Notes: generated by a model not told the origin, from the letters alone. 64,000 bases of DNA from Odobenus rosmarus divergens (GCF_000321225.1 NW_004452122.1:65669-129668); one strand, 5' to 3'. Positions 1-11,500 are shown, numbered from the stretch's first letter. Program-made: numbers and translations.

Positions 1-7
1 GCCTTAC

Positions 8-66
8 CTCGCCCCCAACTCGGAGCTGAGGGCAGCAGTGGGTCCCAAGTTCAACTGGTGAAACTA
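8..66 (-). other. IRF4: candidate non-coding first exon (IRF4 5' UTR)
   Basis: The left boundary is a strong splice-donor match on the minus strand, GCGAG|GTAAGG, with the exon ending at 8. The right boundary is only an estimate, placed about 30 bases downstream of the TATA-like box; the true start could lie further upstream in the CpG block. No in-frame start is claimed. IRF4 is known to have a non-coding first exon followed by a short intron, which would put the start codon outside the window. Confidence 0.35.
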
Positions 67-90
67 AGTATCGGAGGTGGGAAAGAGGAA

Positions 91-98
91 CTTATAAA
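91..98 (-). promoter_or_regulatory. TATA-like box
   Basis: The + strand CTTATAAA reads TTTATAAG on the minus strand. It sits about 17-35 bases downstream (in minus orientation) of two GC boxes, the usual spacing of an Sp1/TATA core promoter. Confidence 0.45.
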
Positions 99-125
99 GC
101 TTAAAAGCCCGCTGGGGCGGAGCCT

Positions 126-143
126 GGGGCGGGGCTGGGAGGG
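126..143 (+). promoter_or_regulatory. G-quadruplex motif with GC box
   Basis: The 18-base run GGGGCGGGGCTGGGAGGG has four G-runs with loops of 1, 2 and 1 bases, a canonical quadruplex pattern. It also contains a GC box. It lies on the template strand of the inferred leftward promoter. Confidence 0.6.
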
Positions 144-460
144 TACGAAAGCGCCTGCCGGGTTGGGGCCAGGGGGGCGCTGTGAGCGGAGACTGGGGCG
201 CCGCGGGAGAGCCCCAGGGCCAAGACTAGAAGGAGCGTGTGTTGGGGGGTCTGCTGCGGCCAGGCTGGGGGCCCTAGCGCCCGCTGCGATCCACCTTGCG
301 TTGCGCGGGACGAGCGCACCTCGAGTCGGGCGTGCGCGGCCTCGGGGACCTTAATGTGGGGAGGTTTCCTGCAAAGGGCAAGGCGCGAAATGGGGACCTC
401 GCCTCAGCGTCAGGTCCTGCGGGAGGCCGGTTGATAATAACTAATAACAGCTAAACAACT

Positions 461-1482
461 GCGATGTGGTTAGGACGGGAAGTGGGGGCGTGTAGGAGCG
501 GGAATCTGGATGAGGGGGACTTCACTTGAAGAGCATGTAACCAAAAACGGAGGAATTGTCCACATCGTAGAATTGTGGGTGGGTGGCGGGCACCCTTGGA
601 ATCGCAGCTATTGCTGAAAGCCCTGCCTTCCTAGAGAAGAGTCCTGGAGAACATCCTACTCATTAATTAGCAATAATCGCGCCTCGGATACTTTGAGCTA
701 TAAACTGTGGCTCAAATAATGTCTGTCCATATGTTTGAAATGCTCACAGACTTTTGCATTTATTAAACTGGTGAATTGAGGTTACTCAGAAAGACAATGC
801 ATTGCCCCCAAAGTTTCAGTTATGGCAACATGAAAGAGTTGGGGGAGGGGTCTCGAAGTATCCAAATGCTTAATTGCTTCTGGACTTCAGTTCACCTTAA
901 AATGACATAGTTTTATCATCAGTCTGGTAGGAAGCAATTTTCTAGTGAGATATAAATGTCCAGAATAGAAATAATATTTAAAAAGACTTGAGATTTTACT
1001 TAATTTTCCAAGATGTCCTTAAAATTAACTCCCTGTGCATCTGCCCACTAAGCTTTCACCAGAACATCTTGTACGCTTCCAGCATGTTTATGTACTTAGC
1101 AATTTCAGGTAAACCGTCAGATCACCGGTTTCTGTATGATTTTAGACCACCACCACCCTAGGTCAACTTGCAACTTTTGAAAAGCTTTTGATTTCACTTA
1201 CTTCTCAGTTTTTCTCTTTTAAACTTACATGTTAAGTCAATGTCTCCTATCCAAAGAAAAAACTAAATTTAGGCTAGAGTAAAACAGGCAGTGAGGCACA
1301 GATTAGGTATGCTTTTCCTAAAACTAACGGACTTTCTCAGAAATTAACAGGATGCCATATTTTTATTCACCCAAGCAAGTTTTCCATTATCAGAGTCTAT
1401 GTAATAAACAACAAAGTTTTGTTCAAAGAAAATTCTAGTCACAACCTGTTTTTCTTCCTTTCTTTTCCTTTCACAGATTCGT
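461..1482. other. upstream flank, no gene seen
   Basis: Base composition drops from the GC-rich promoter to ordinary AT-rich DNA. I see no coding exon and no recognisable repeat. Confidence 0.5.
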
Positions 1483-1610
1483 TCATTCAACAAATATTTT
1501 TTGAGCACCTGCCACATGTCAGAAACTGTTGTAAGCACTTGGGATACTTAAGTGAACACAGCAAAGATCACTGCCTTCATGTTGATTACATTTTAATCAG
1601 TGGGTTACTT
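1483..1610 (+). repeat. ancient interspersed repeat fragment
   Basis: The segment begins TTCATTCAACAAATATTTTTTGAGCACCTGCC and continues with the 'gtgaacacagcaaagatcactgcc' motif common to a very old mammal-wide repeat. I recognise the type but cannot assign the family by eye. Confidence 0.4.
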
Positions 1611-1620
1611 GACCCCAAAG

Positions 1621-2388
1621 TGTTCTCAACAAACAGAAAGAGATTGCTAAGAACAAAAATGGCAAATGAGCTTTTTGCCTTTCCTCCCAGTGTCTTCTGC
1701 ACCAGGTTTAGTTAGTTTCAACATTTTCTTCACTTATCTACTTTTAGAAGTGCAAAACAACAGTCATTGTATGAAACTTTCTGAGACTTCACATCTACCT
1801 TGCTTTAAAATGTGATTGCTAATCTTCAACGCCATCTTCTGGTTTACTCATTTGTCATATTGATCTGCCAGAAGTGATTTTTGTTCTGTTTTAATGATGA
1901 GGTGAATACAAAGAATAATATATTTTAAACACTAAAACTCTTGATGTCCTCATTACCCCTGGTGAAGGGGAGGGAGTAAACAGGTAGGAGTTGCCAGTTA
2001 CTCACCAAAGACTTACATCTTAGTCATAGTTGAAACAAAAATGACAAAAGTTTTTAAAAGTTGAGCATCCCCCCCCATACATACACTTGAGTAAACCAAA
2101 GGGCTCTTCAGTAACGGTAAAAGACTAGACATTTATCTTCAAATGTCACAACTTGTTAAAAAGTGAAAATAGGAAATCAGTTAATTGAGTGTCTATCCAA
2201 AACAGAAGCTGATCATTATATTCTGTGAGGAGGTTATTTCAGTGAGTTTCCAGAAATTGTAAATGGAGCCCAATCTGAACAGCGCATTGCAATTTTCAAT
2301 TTACATGACCATAAAAAGACCTAAGACAGGTTACATTTACTTAAATTCAATATGTTAACAAGTTAATTTTTTAAAATTCATATTCAAG
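1621..2388. other. intergenic, no feature seen
   Basis: AT-rich sequence without a recognisable exon or repeat; a short run of C at about 2069-2075 is the only simple tract. Confidence 0.4.
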
Positions 2389-2400
2389 AAAAATATTTTT

Positions 2401-2612
2401 TAAAATTTTATTTATTTTAGAGAGAGAGAGAGAGTGAGAGAGAGCATGAGCAGGGGGAGGGGCAGAGGGAGAGGGAGAAGCAGGCTCCCCACTGAGCAGG
2501 GAGCCCCATGCAGGGCTCAATTCCAGGACCCCAGATCATTTCCCAGAACCCCAGGGTTCATGACCTGAGCCAAAGGTAGACGCTTAACCAACTGAGCCAC
2601 CCAAATGCCCCA
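2401..2612 (-). repeat. Can-SINE (tRNA-derived, antisense)
   Basis: In minus orientation the element reads from a tRNA-like head (complement of GAGCCACCCAAATGCCCC) through a GA/CT-rich body to an A-rich tail. The 12-base duplication AAAAATATTTTT at 2389-2400 and 2613-2624 flanks it, marking the insertion target site. Confidence 0.9.
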
Positions 2613-2667
2613 AAAAATATTTTTAAAAACCCATCCTAGACAAAAAAATAAATTACTGGAATCTTGG

Positions 2668-2855
2668 GGCTTTTTTTTTTTAAAGTTTTTTATTTTTTTG
2701 AGAGAGTAAGTGAGAGAGAGCACAAGCAAGGGGAGGGGCAGAGCGAGTGGGAGAAGCAGACTCCCTGCTGAGCTTGGGGCTGGATCCCAGGGCCCAGGGA
2801 TCATGACCTGAGCAGAAGACAGATGCTTGACCAACTGAGCCACCCAGGCGCCCCT
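2668..2855 (-). repeat. Can-SINE (antisense)
   Basis: A second antisense Can-SINE ends in GAGCCACCCAGGCGCCCC. A short imperfect duplication (TGGAATCTTG before, TGAAATCTTG after) flanks it. Its right edge lies almost exactly at the outer end of the large inverted repeat that follows. Confidence 0.9.
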
Positions 2856-2863
2856 GAAATCTT

Positions 2864-3098
2864 GCATATATGAAAGTAAGACTTTGGTTAAATAGCTCAC
2901 CCAAGACCTCATGGATTTGAACCAAATCTAGCTGACCCTCATACTTGAGTATTTAATTATCAATAGTACCATACAATAATCATGCTATACTATACAATGT
3001 AATACAATAATACCATATTATAATACTATAGTATAACAAATAGTATAACACATATATAGTGTATATTACTATATTATTATAGCATATTGTATATCACA
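2864..3098 (+). repeat. left arm of long inverted repeat
   Basis: This arm is the imperfect reverse complement of 3468-3704. Matching stretches include GCATATATGAAAGTAAG against CTTACTTTCATATATGC, the GGGTCAGCTAGATTTGG region, and GTATATCAC against GTGATATAC. It contains an inverted partial copy of a MIR element plus AT-rich TATA/ATA sequence. The arms differ by small substitutions and indels. Confidence 0.85.
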
Positions 3099-3467
3099 AA
3101 AGCTATTTTCTCCCTAATTCATTTTTTAAAGGGGGTGGCACTACAGTTTGTTAAAAATAATGCAAGTATACGCTTGAAATAGTTTAAAGGGCAATCATTT
3201 ATAATTACTTGTGAAAAATCGGGAAAATACTAAACATATTTTGTTGTTATGATGTAGAATCGTATAGGATAAATATCTCCTCCTTGACAATATGTGTATG
3301 CAATGTTAAGTATTACTATTAACCATGTATCTTGTAATGCAGTATTATTATACTATTATTGTATTGTTATATTACTATATAATAATACTATATATTATAT
3401 TAGTAATATTATATGCATTATAGGTAGTACTAATGGTATTATATAATAGTATACAGATACTAGTATA
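3099..3467. repeat. AT-rich spacer of inverted repeat
   Basis: About 370 bases separate the two arms. The right part (3340-3467) is itself a TATA/ATA-rich degenerate tract with small palindromes; the left part is ordinary AT-rich DNA. Confidence 0.6.
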
Positions 3468-3704
3468 GTGATATACAATATGCTATAATAATATAGTAAT
3501 ATACACCATATATGTGTTATACTATTTGATAGACTATAGTAATATAATATAGTATTATTGTATTACATTATATAGTATTATAGCATGATTATTGTATGGT
3601 ACTATTGATAATTAAATACTCAAGTATGAGGGTCAGCTAGATTTGGTTCAAATCCATGAGGTCTTGGGTGAGCTATTTAACCAAAGTCTTACTTTCATAT
3701 ATGC
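3468..3704 (-). repeat. right arm of long inverted repeat
   Basis: Reverse complement of 2864-3098. The outer part belongs to a MIR element that continues intact to about 3815, so this arm is probably the original and the left arm the inverted copy. Confidence 0.85.
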
Positions 3705-3815
3705 AAAGAAGGTAATGGTTTTCTTGCCTGTGATAATGTGTGCTATGATAATGAAAGGATGCTTAGCAAAATGCTTGGCATGTCCCAAGTGTTCAACAAA
3801 TTGGGATTATTATTA
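3632..3815 (+). repeat. MIR SINE
   Basis: The order 'ttggttcaaatcc ... cttgggtgagctatttaac ... aaaatgcttggca ... caagtgttcaacaaattgggattattatt' follows the MIR core and 3' end. The first ~70 bases are duplicated inverted in the left palindrome arm. Confidence 0.65.
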
Positions 3816-3842
3816 TTTATGTTGTGCTTCAACATTTAAGAA

Positions 3843-3985
3843 GTTTCATAGACTTTATCTTGTTTGATCTCCCAACCAAGTATCTGCCTACTGGGCGGGG
3901 CAGGCAATATTCAGCCTCATTGTACGGGTAAGGAAAGAGGTCCACTGAGGTCCAAATGGTTTGCCTAAGGACACATTCCGACCAA
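3843..3985 (-). repeat. MIR fragment (antisense)
   Basis: The antisense MIR signature 'attgtacgggtaaggaaagagg...ccactgaggtccaaatggtttgcctaagg' is visible, though quite diverged. Confidence 0.45.
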
Positions 3986-6900
3986 CAGTTCTTTCTCCTA
4001 GTCTACAGGTATTTAGCTGCTTGTTGCATTGATATTTCAGAATCAGCCTGAGTGCAGGCCTGTCAGTCTGGAGGTGGCATTTTCATTCCAGTTGGGCACT
4101 CACTGGTTAGGACAACTTGGGTAAGAAGCAGTCTTCCTGACCTTGTTCTCCTTGTCTGTGAAGTGGAGGCTGGCAGCAGGCAACCACTAAACCTTCTTTC
4201 AACCCTAAATAAATTGTTTTCTTATTTCTGCTTTAACTTAAAACCATTAATGACAGTCCAGTGGCCTTTTTGGTTATGGTAAATTCTGAGTAAGAAAAGC
4301 TGTGTTTTCCTTTTTTTTTTTTTTAAGTCACTGACCTAACCACTGGTCTTCATTCTTCTTCATGAAGCTATATTCACTTTGAGGAAACTGAAGGAGAAAG
4401 GTACTGCTTCTCAGCCACTACTCTCAAGTATTTAATCCTTTGGAAAAAAAACTGATCTTATAAGCAACTTATATAGGAGAGGTGTTGGGATGGAATACTC
4501 TGGAAATGAAATTATATGTTAAATGCTTTCACTGAACACCCAGTTTAAAGGAATTGTATTGATCTTTCTTTGTAAAGTGATAAATTCTAATACCAATATG
4601 GTATGTAAACATGATTTTTTTTCATACAGAGTTGCATACACTTTCCTAATTTAATTTGCAAAGTGCTTTGAGTTTCTTCAAGGAAAGAACTTTGCAGAGT
4701 TCCATCATGAGCATTTCCAGAACACAGGCTGTTCAAGACTAGCTTGTGAACTCTTTTAGGCCACAGAGCTAATATATGTGGTTTTTCCCTAGGCAGAGTA
4801 TAACCCACTTTCAGGCTTACAGGAAATTGGACTGGTCATTTTAATCAATTATGCAATAAAAAGTCACAAAGTCAAAGACGCTAAGGCAATGTCGTCTCCC
4901 TTCCCTTTGTTTATAAACAACTGTTCCCTTTTCGTCTCCTCTTCTTGCCAGGATTCCAAGAAGTTTCCTTGTAACATATTTTTTCTGACTTGTTATGCTG
5001 TCTACATAAGTAATGACGTGGTTTTTAACAAGGGACCACTCGATACTGCCAACTCCCTTCACCAAGCCAACAAAAATGCAAATGCAATAACTCTGGGTAT
5101 TTTCTGAAAATTGAAGCAATAGGTGAAAACCAAATAGGTTTATCTAATTCCACCCATTTGTACCAGTTCATCATGTTGGGTTATACTAAAGTTCATGAAC
5201 TGTCTTTTCAGTTGAATATTGTGAAAAAACACACCATTATTTTTAAATGAAGTACTACTTCTGAGAGTCGGGGGCATTTTGAGTGGTAGAGTATATCTTC
5301 AGGAAGTGTTAGATTATGCTCTGGTAGCAAATCCCCAAAATCTCAGGGGCTTACAACCATGCAGGACTACTTCTTGTTTACATGAGTTATTCACTGGCTG
5401 GTTATCACTACTCTGAGAATCCAGTGCAACAAAGCAGCATCTAGCTAGTACATTCCTGGTCACATAGCGTAGAGTAATAATGATACAGGTAAAACCACAT
5501 AACTGATTCATAAGCTTTACATCACCATGACTTCTGTTCCCGTTATGAGGTAAGAACTACACTGAAGGAAGAATTGCCTGGGAGAGGCAGGCAATGCCTG
5601 GCCAGAAGTCCTAGAAGGACCCAGGTGAGAGACAAGGAGTTCTCAGACAGGGGCAGGTGGAGAGGTAATTAGAGGAAAGAAGAGTACATAAAAGGTTCTG
5701 TGGATATGGTATGACAAGGTAGGAGTCAGAGATAACTGGAGAGTTTCCAGACTCAGAGATTGGAGGAATGATATGACCAAAAACCTAAATAAAGAAGTCT
5801 GGAGGAGGAAGAGGTTTATGGGAGACTAGACAGGGGACATTTGAAATGACATCCCAACATCCAGGCTGATCTAAGTGCTGTATTTCCTTTGGGGTCATTG
5901 TCTCTGATCCCTTAGCATTTGGAAGCACAGAGTTATCTCTTGCTCATCTTTGAACCATAGCATCTAAATGTGCTGAGTGTCTTGTAGCAATGAGCTCTAA
6001 AAATGAATGTGTCTTGCCTTTAAAGGGATGCTTTTGGGGACAAGAATACAATGGGATCCTCAGTTAAAGACTGAGGAGTTTCTAAATGGTGAAACAGCCG
6101 CAGACCTGAAAATGGAGGTTAGGTTGTGGGACTTATAGGAATTAGGGAGTAAATACCCACAGGCTAAATACCTATGGAGTCAGGAGAAGGAAGCAGGAGG
6201 GGCAGGAAGAGAAGCTAAGATGCAATGCCTACTAGAAAGGCCTCAGCCAATGCTTCAGAGAGGTTTAATGGAAGAAGTGATCTTAGAACAGAATTCTGAT
6301 GGGAGAGCTGGGATTTCCCAGGCAGGGCAGGGTGGAAGTACATTGCAGGTAGGGGAACTGTGGACAATGACCAACAGGCTAGAGAACCCAAGACCTGGTG
6401 TAGGAACCGGAGGGAGGTTTGGCACTTGGAGCAGGTGGAGGAGGAGTGGGTGGGAGAGGAGAGTCATCCCTCTGGCTATTTGGGGAGGCTTCACAGAGGG
6501 TATTTTAGAGTGAGAAACTGTTGGTTCCTCCTTTGCTCCATACTTTATATACTAGAATGGCCTCTATCACACCGGAGTTTAAGGACTTTACACATTAAGT
6601 GGTTTTTAGCAAGAGTGACTAAGTTTATTTTACCTTGGATATTAGGAAACTCAAAAAATGCTCTTTTCAACACTCCTCTACATATGTTTAGCTTAAAAAA
6701 TATTTTCTTTTTAGTGTTCCAAGGCATTAATAAAGGCAGCTGATTTGTCCTGTTTCAGAAGTGTGAGAGGGCTACCCAGGCTAAGTAACATGGCAATTTG
6801 ATTTGGACAGTGGTTTGGTATGTTCTCCACCTATCCTGTAAAGCCACCAGCAGCTCAAAATGGACACCTTTGGAAGTTTGATGTGAGATACCTGCTTTGG

Positions 6901-7180
6901 ATCTTGAGCTAGAATAAAGGGCTGGCCCTCCAAGGGCCTTCTGTGTCTGCCTGAGGGTGAGTGGGTATTCCCCTAAGGCAATGTAGTATGGCACATGCCC
7001 ACAAGGCCACACACTCATTCAAGTCTGGATATTTGTGGGGAAAACAGAGGGCAACACCAGGCCTGCCCCATCTGGTTTGGAAGTCCATCCCACTCCCCAG
7101 ACGTGTTCTGATTGCAGATTAGAACTTCTGTCCTTTCAAGTTCACTGGTGAAGCTTGGAATTTTCCCACTAGACTCTTGT
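3986..7180. other. intergenic stretch
   Basis: No coding exon is recognised. The part around 5305-5520 ('gctctggtagcaaatccccaaaatctcaggggcttacaa') resembles an ancient LTR- or DNA-transposon-type repeat that I cannot name. The open frames here lack any recognisable domain. Confidence 0.4.
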
Positions 7181-7261
7181 CCACCAGTGTCAGCCTGCTG
7201 GCAATGCCAGGCCTCATTTCTGCTACTTCAGAGAGGCTTGTGACATATTTGAATATAGTTT

Positions 7262-7410
7262 CCTCAAACATTTGTCACTATAATCCAATGGAGAAGTTAA
7301 GGAGGCATTATGACTCCACTTTAGAGAGGAACACTTGAGATCAAGGGGTTTGTAGAGGTGCTAATGTCAACAGAAGGACCTGGGCAGTGAAGACAGCCCT
7401 CAGCCACATG
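7262..7410 (+). repeat. copy A of an unassigned repeat pair
   Basis: It shares an ordered set of words with 11391-11500: GTCACTATAA, GGAGAAGT, CATTATGA, TGTCAACAGAA and GCAGTGAAGACAGCCCT. The pair must be an interspersed repeat or an old local duplication. I do not recognise the family. Confidence 0.5.
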
Positions 7411-9750
7411 TCTTGCTGATGTCCACAACCCCCTGTTTTTGACTTGGCACCAACCCATTTTGCCAGTCCCTTCCCAAGATTATCACCTCTGCCACCTCCA
7501 CTTGCTTCCATTCTCTCCTCAGGGTGGTCCTGAGGAAACAAAGCCACACACACTTGTCCTTTCTTGTGTTTTGGTAGTCCTGCAGTCTTGGCTTTTGCCC
7601 CCTGCATTTTTCTTGCTAACTTACTCTTCACAGTGCAGAGTGCTACATGATTTTGCCCCACTTTGCCCCACTTGAGTGAATAAAAGAATAACTGGAGGCA
7701 CCACCACAATGCTTCTGTTTCCCTCTGAGCACCCATTGCAGTCAGGCCCAGGTGCTTGGTAAGATATATGTTTGGACTCTGCCTAGCCATTTCACCTCAA
7801 ACCTTCAAAGTTTTGAAAGGGTATGTATGAGCAGGGTAGTAAGACTAGTGAAGGGACTCACGGACCTGCAGGGATGAACATAAATCATGTTGGTGGCATT
7901 CAACTGACAGGTACAGTTGCACAAAATGTTTGGGCATTCTTGAAAGGCATGTGTTGTTGTAAGTAAGTTGTTTTCCTTAATGCTTATCCTACAGCACCAG
8001 ATAATGGCACTTTTTATGAACAGCAGAGGGCTTTAGGAGGCTGACTCTGCTCAGGAACGCCTGAGGCCTCCAGTGAGATGTAAGCCCTCCTCCCTGCTGA
8101 CCTTGTGAGTGCCTCATCAGCCCTTCTCTCCTCCCATCCCTATGGGTCCTCTGTTAGCCCCCCCTCCCCTGCTATTCAGGCTGTATTTGTACTCCTGCAA
8201 CACCTCCCAGGCATCCAGCTCACAGAAATAACTAACCTGTGTTAGTGAACCAACCTGTGTCCTTCCTCCAGTTTAAACTGAAATTGTGGTTTTGAAACTC
8301 CCTTCAAAAATTCCCCTTTTCCTCTAAATGTTGTGGTTCTTTTCTTCAACTCTTTGCAAAAATTATTCAAAGCAAGTAGGTAGTACATTTTGAATAATCC
8401 CATGGACTTGTCTGTCCTTTTCTGCTCACTGAATTTGATACTCTGTTTTTATTTGGTATCGTCTGTCAAGTGTAAAAAGGAACCAACTTCTATAAAAGAT
8501 AAGGCATCAGAGGGGCTATGCTGTGAACATTTTAATTAAGCTTCTTTGGCAGCTGTACTTTGCTTTTATCTTGAACAATCAATGTGTCAATATAGTCCCT
8601 GACTACATAGTCACAGTTCATAAATGAATTCTTACAGGTTGTACTTGGGTGTGTTCATCCTGGGCGACCTACATAGAACTTTTGGGAGGCTTAACATGCT
8701 GTATTTTGTGAGTCTGTGATTATATGAACTTTTTTATTTTATAAATTAATATGCTGTACCTTGTTTGGGTAAACTTTTACTGTTTATTGGCTTCTTTCTG
8801 TAGCATTTGTAACAAAAGTCCCCCCAATGCACTCTTTTTTGCCACCATCTTTATAAATTTGAAATCGATATTCTTTTTTTTTTTTCATGGAAATTTCCCA
8901 ATTGCTTCAATGTTTCTTCCTTTTGAAAATCAAGTTTAGGGTCCATCAATAAAATTAAGTTCCAGCATATGTTTATTTTGATTCCCATGCTAAAACACCC
9001 CTTAGATGAATGTATATTTTGTAGGTGCTGTTTTTGCATTAACCTATCAAATAATTTTCAGGAAAAAAGTCTATTATTGAACTACTGAATTATCGTGCAT
9101 AGATCTCAGGAATTTTAGCACTCTCTTCAGCATGGGTTTTGTAGATACGTGTCTCCCTAGTATTTTGTGATGAGATTCCATGAACTCTGCTGAGGTATAT
9201 TCAGCCCCCACCCCCAGCCTCATAGCACTTTCTGACTGTCTGAGAGAGATTTCTGTTCACTTTTCCATTTGTCCAGGTGCAGATATCTTAATGTTCAAAA
9301 GTATAACCACAAGAGGCACTTATTTTTCTAGGGGCTGCAAACCCCACTGTGAGACCAGGTCTCTTACAGAAATATAAGCAGGTGCCTACATTGTGTGATT
9401 TCGGGGCACTGTAAGTCCCACTCACCCACCACACCATTCATTCCTTCTTTAATGGTGTCATGGACTGTTCTCTCCACGTGGCAGTAAATATTCCACTGTG
9501 TTTTTTGAGTCCCTTCTCCAGAGTGGTTGTGTGAACTGTCTAGGGCACCCATCCTCTCTCAATAAGACATTCTGCTGTAGGTTCCCTCCCTCTCCTGGGG
9601 AAGCAGAGCTTGCTTTCAGAGTCCTGAAATTGGCAGCAAGGACACGACATTTCTCTTGTACCCATTTCAAGCTGAATTACATCCTGAACCTCAACAAAGC
9701 ATGATTTTCTTCTGAGACTCTGTGGTTTATTTCAGATAGGGTATTTTTAT
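7411..9750. other. intergenic, no gene seen
   Basis: Several open frames (for example minus 7341-7790) carry no recognisable domain and have no splice or conservation support. No clear repeat family is seen. Confidence 0.4.
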
Positions 9751-9756
9751 GAGGCA

Positions 9757-10170
9757 CAGCACCAGGCACCAAGGAAGACATAAGGATAACCACTACATGG
9801 AGCCTACCACATTATGGGCCTGGACTGTGCACACACCATTTACCCACAGGAGGAAACATGAAGCAGAATGAAATATAATTATGACAAAATGGAAAAGGAG
9901 AAGGGCAACTGAGGAAATTAGAGAGCATCATGGAGATGGCATTTGACCTGAACCTTGAAATCACAAGGTTTCAATATCACAGAAGAAGAGAAAAGGACAC
10001 TCTAGGCTGAGACCAATGAGAACAAAGTCCTGAAGTATGACAGAGGGGATGTTGGTAGAAGACCATAGTCCAGGGTAGAGGTAAGGACTCAGGGTAAAGG
10101 GGACAGAAAGGAGACTTGAAGCCCATTAAGGGAGACCATGGAAGGTCTTGAGACCAACGAAGAAACTTGT
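9757..10170 (+). repeat. ancient interspersed repeat fragment
   Basis: It contains the order 'accaggcaccaaggaagacataagg ... ggcatttgacctgaaccttgaaa ... tctaggctgag', typical of an old mammal-wide repeat. Family not assigned by eye. Confidence 0.4.
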
Positions 10171-10204
10171 ATTTTATTGGCAGAATGTTGGTTCTTTATC
10201 ATCA

Positions 10205-10312
10205 CTGTGATCCTAGAGATTCAGACTCAGTCAGTAGGCCTAGGAATCTGCATTTCCATCCGACAGTGAGAATTTTGATTCAGAGGTCCCAGGACCACAC
10301 ACTTGGACCAAC
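10205..10312 (+). repeat. MER5-type hAT-Charlie DNA transposon relic
   Basis: The words 'agattcagactcagtcagtaggcctaggaatctgcatttcc' and 'gtcccaggaccacacactt' follow the MER5 non-autonomous hAT consensus. Confidence 0.5.
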
Positions 10313-11390
10313 GTGGGACAGCAGGAACGTACATTAACAGTTTTGGAGCAGGAAGTGCCTCAACCCAACTCGAGTTTCAGGAAGACAACTTTGCAGTGGG
10401 TACAGCATGGATTGGAGGTACAAGAGCAGGCAAGTGGAAGGTCTAGGTGTTTCTGGGTCTGGGGCAGGCCCTGGGGACCAAGGAGGTCACAGAGAAGGAG
10501 GCACTGGAGCAGAGAGTCATGGCTCACTGAGGTGTGGGCAAAAGAGGGAGACACCAGACATACTGAGAACGAGGAACAGGAAATGATGACAAAGAGGGAC
10601 ATTTAGGATGGAGGGTGTTAACTGTGTCTTGGGAATTGGGGCTTGAGGCACTAGAAGGATGTTTGGGCCGATTGTCCTGTAAAAAGTAGTTGGAATTCAA
10701 CTTTGGAAGCAGGTTAGGTAGGGGACGAGGCATATATGGCCTACTGGCAGACAGGGAGGTAGCAGAGGACTCATTAACTATCTTAAACACAGTGGTTATT
10801 TCAGTTAACAGCAGGCTTCTCTATTTGCCTGCCCCAAACTTGTAAAGTTGGGGGCAGTGAGGGGTCAGGAGGAACTAGGTTTCCTCTGACCATGGATGCT
10901 GATCACTTCCCTCCAGGGAGGTTTCATTCAGTGCGGCTGTGGAGTGGCTCTGGGTGGGAACGACCCAAGGTAACTTCCTTTAAAGGCTGCTGTAGGTTCC
11001 TTGCCCTGGAAGATAATGCTGCTTTATGCCATGCCCAATCAGAGCAGACTTGTTGGGAGCTGTGAGGGAAAGAAGGAAAATAGGTGCCAAGTGTGAGCAG
11101 GCAAAGGAGGGAAGATGGGGGAACTTCCTGTGAATACAGTGACTTTTTGGAGGATTCTTCTCCCAAACTGTTTTTGAAACATGAAAATGTTCTACCTTGC
11201 CCTGGAATGAGGGAGGCTGGGAGCCATGCATTCAGTCAGGGACCTGTTTGCCTGGTCTAGGTGGACTGTGGGGGAGGTTAGAAGTCTCTGCAAAGTGCCA
11301 CTTTGGATCAGTGTTCTGCGGCAAACTGCAAAGAAGCCAACCTAACATCTGGTCTACAGCTTACTAAGTGTGGCTTTCTTCACTGATTCC
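10313..11390. other. intergenic, no gene seen
   Basis: Moderately G-rich sequence. Open frames on both strands show no recognisable protein. Confidence 0.4.
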
Positions 11391-11500
11391 TCAATCATGT
11401 GTCACTATAACCTGGTGGAGAAGTGAAGCGGACATTATGAGCTGAGGTGCCCGATGTCAACAGAAAGAGCTGAGCAGTGAAGACAGCCCTTAGCCAAATG
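11391..11500 (+). repeat. copy B of an unassigned repeat pair
   Basis: Shares ordered words with 7262-7410, with a deletion of about 30 bases in the middle relative to copy A. Confidence 0.5.

Larger units (their letters stand above)
60..460 (-). promoter_or_regulatory. IRF4: CpG-rich promoter, probably of IRF4
   Basis: This block is visibly rich in CpG and GC compared with the AT-rich DNA that follows. Read on the minus strand it has GC boxes (GGGGCGG on + at 115-121 and 126-134) just upstream of a TATA-like TTTATAAG (+ 91-98), then a splice-donor-like GAG|GTAAGG at the window edge. It therefore looks like a promoter firing leftwards. Identification as IRF4 is inference: in human 6p25.3 IRF4 follows DUSP22 on the same strand after about 40 kb, and here the last DUSP22 exons are about 45-47 kb away in the matching orientation. 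IRF4 encodes a lymphoid and melanocyte transcription factor. No IRF4 coding exon is present to prove it. Confidence 0.6.

Noticed and set aside
2517..2912. 131-residue minus open frame with repeated WVAQLVKHL/WVAQLVKRL words
   Set aside because: Those words are the translation of two Can-SINE heads in tandem (CTGGGTGGCTCAG type), a common false protein signal in carnivorans.
2680..3867. Two open frames on opposite strands with the same first ~20 residues (starting MVQIHEVLGE)
   Set aside because: They are the same DNA read from the two arms of the inverted repeat, within MIR sequence; not a duplicated gene.
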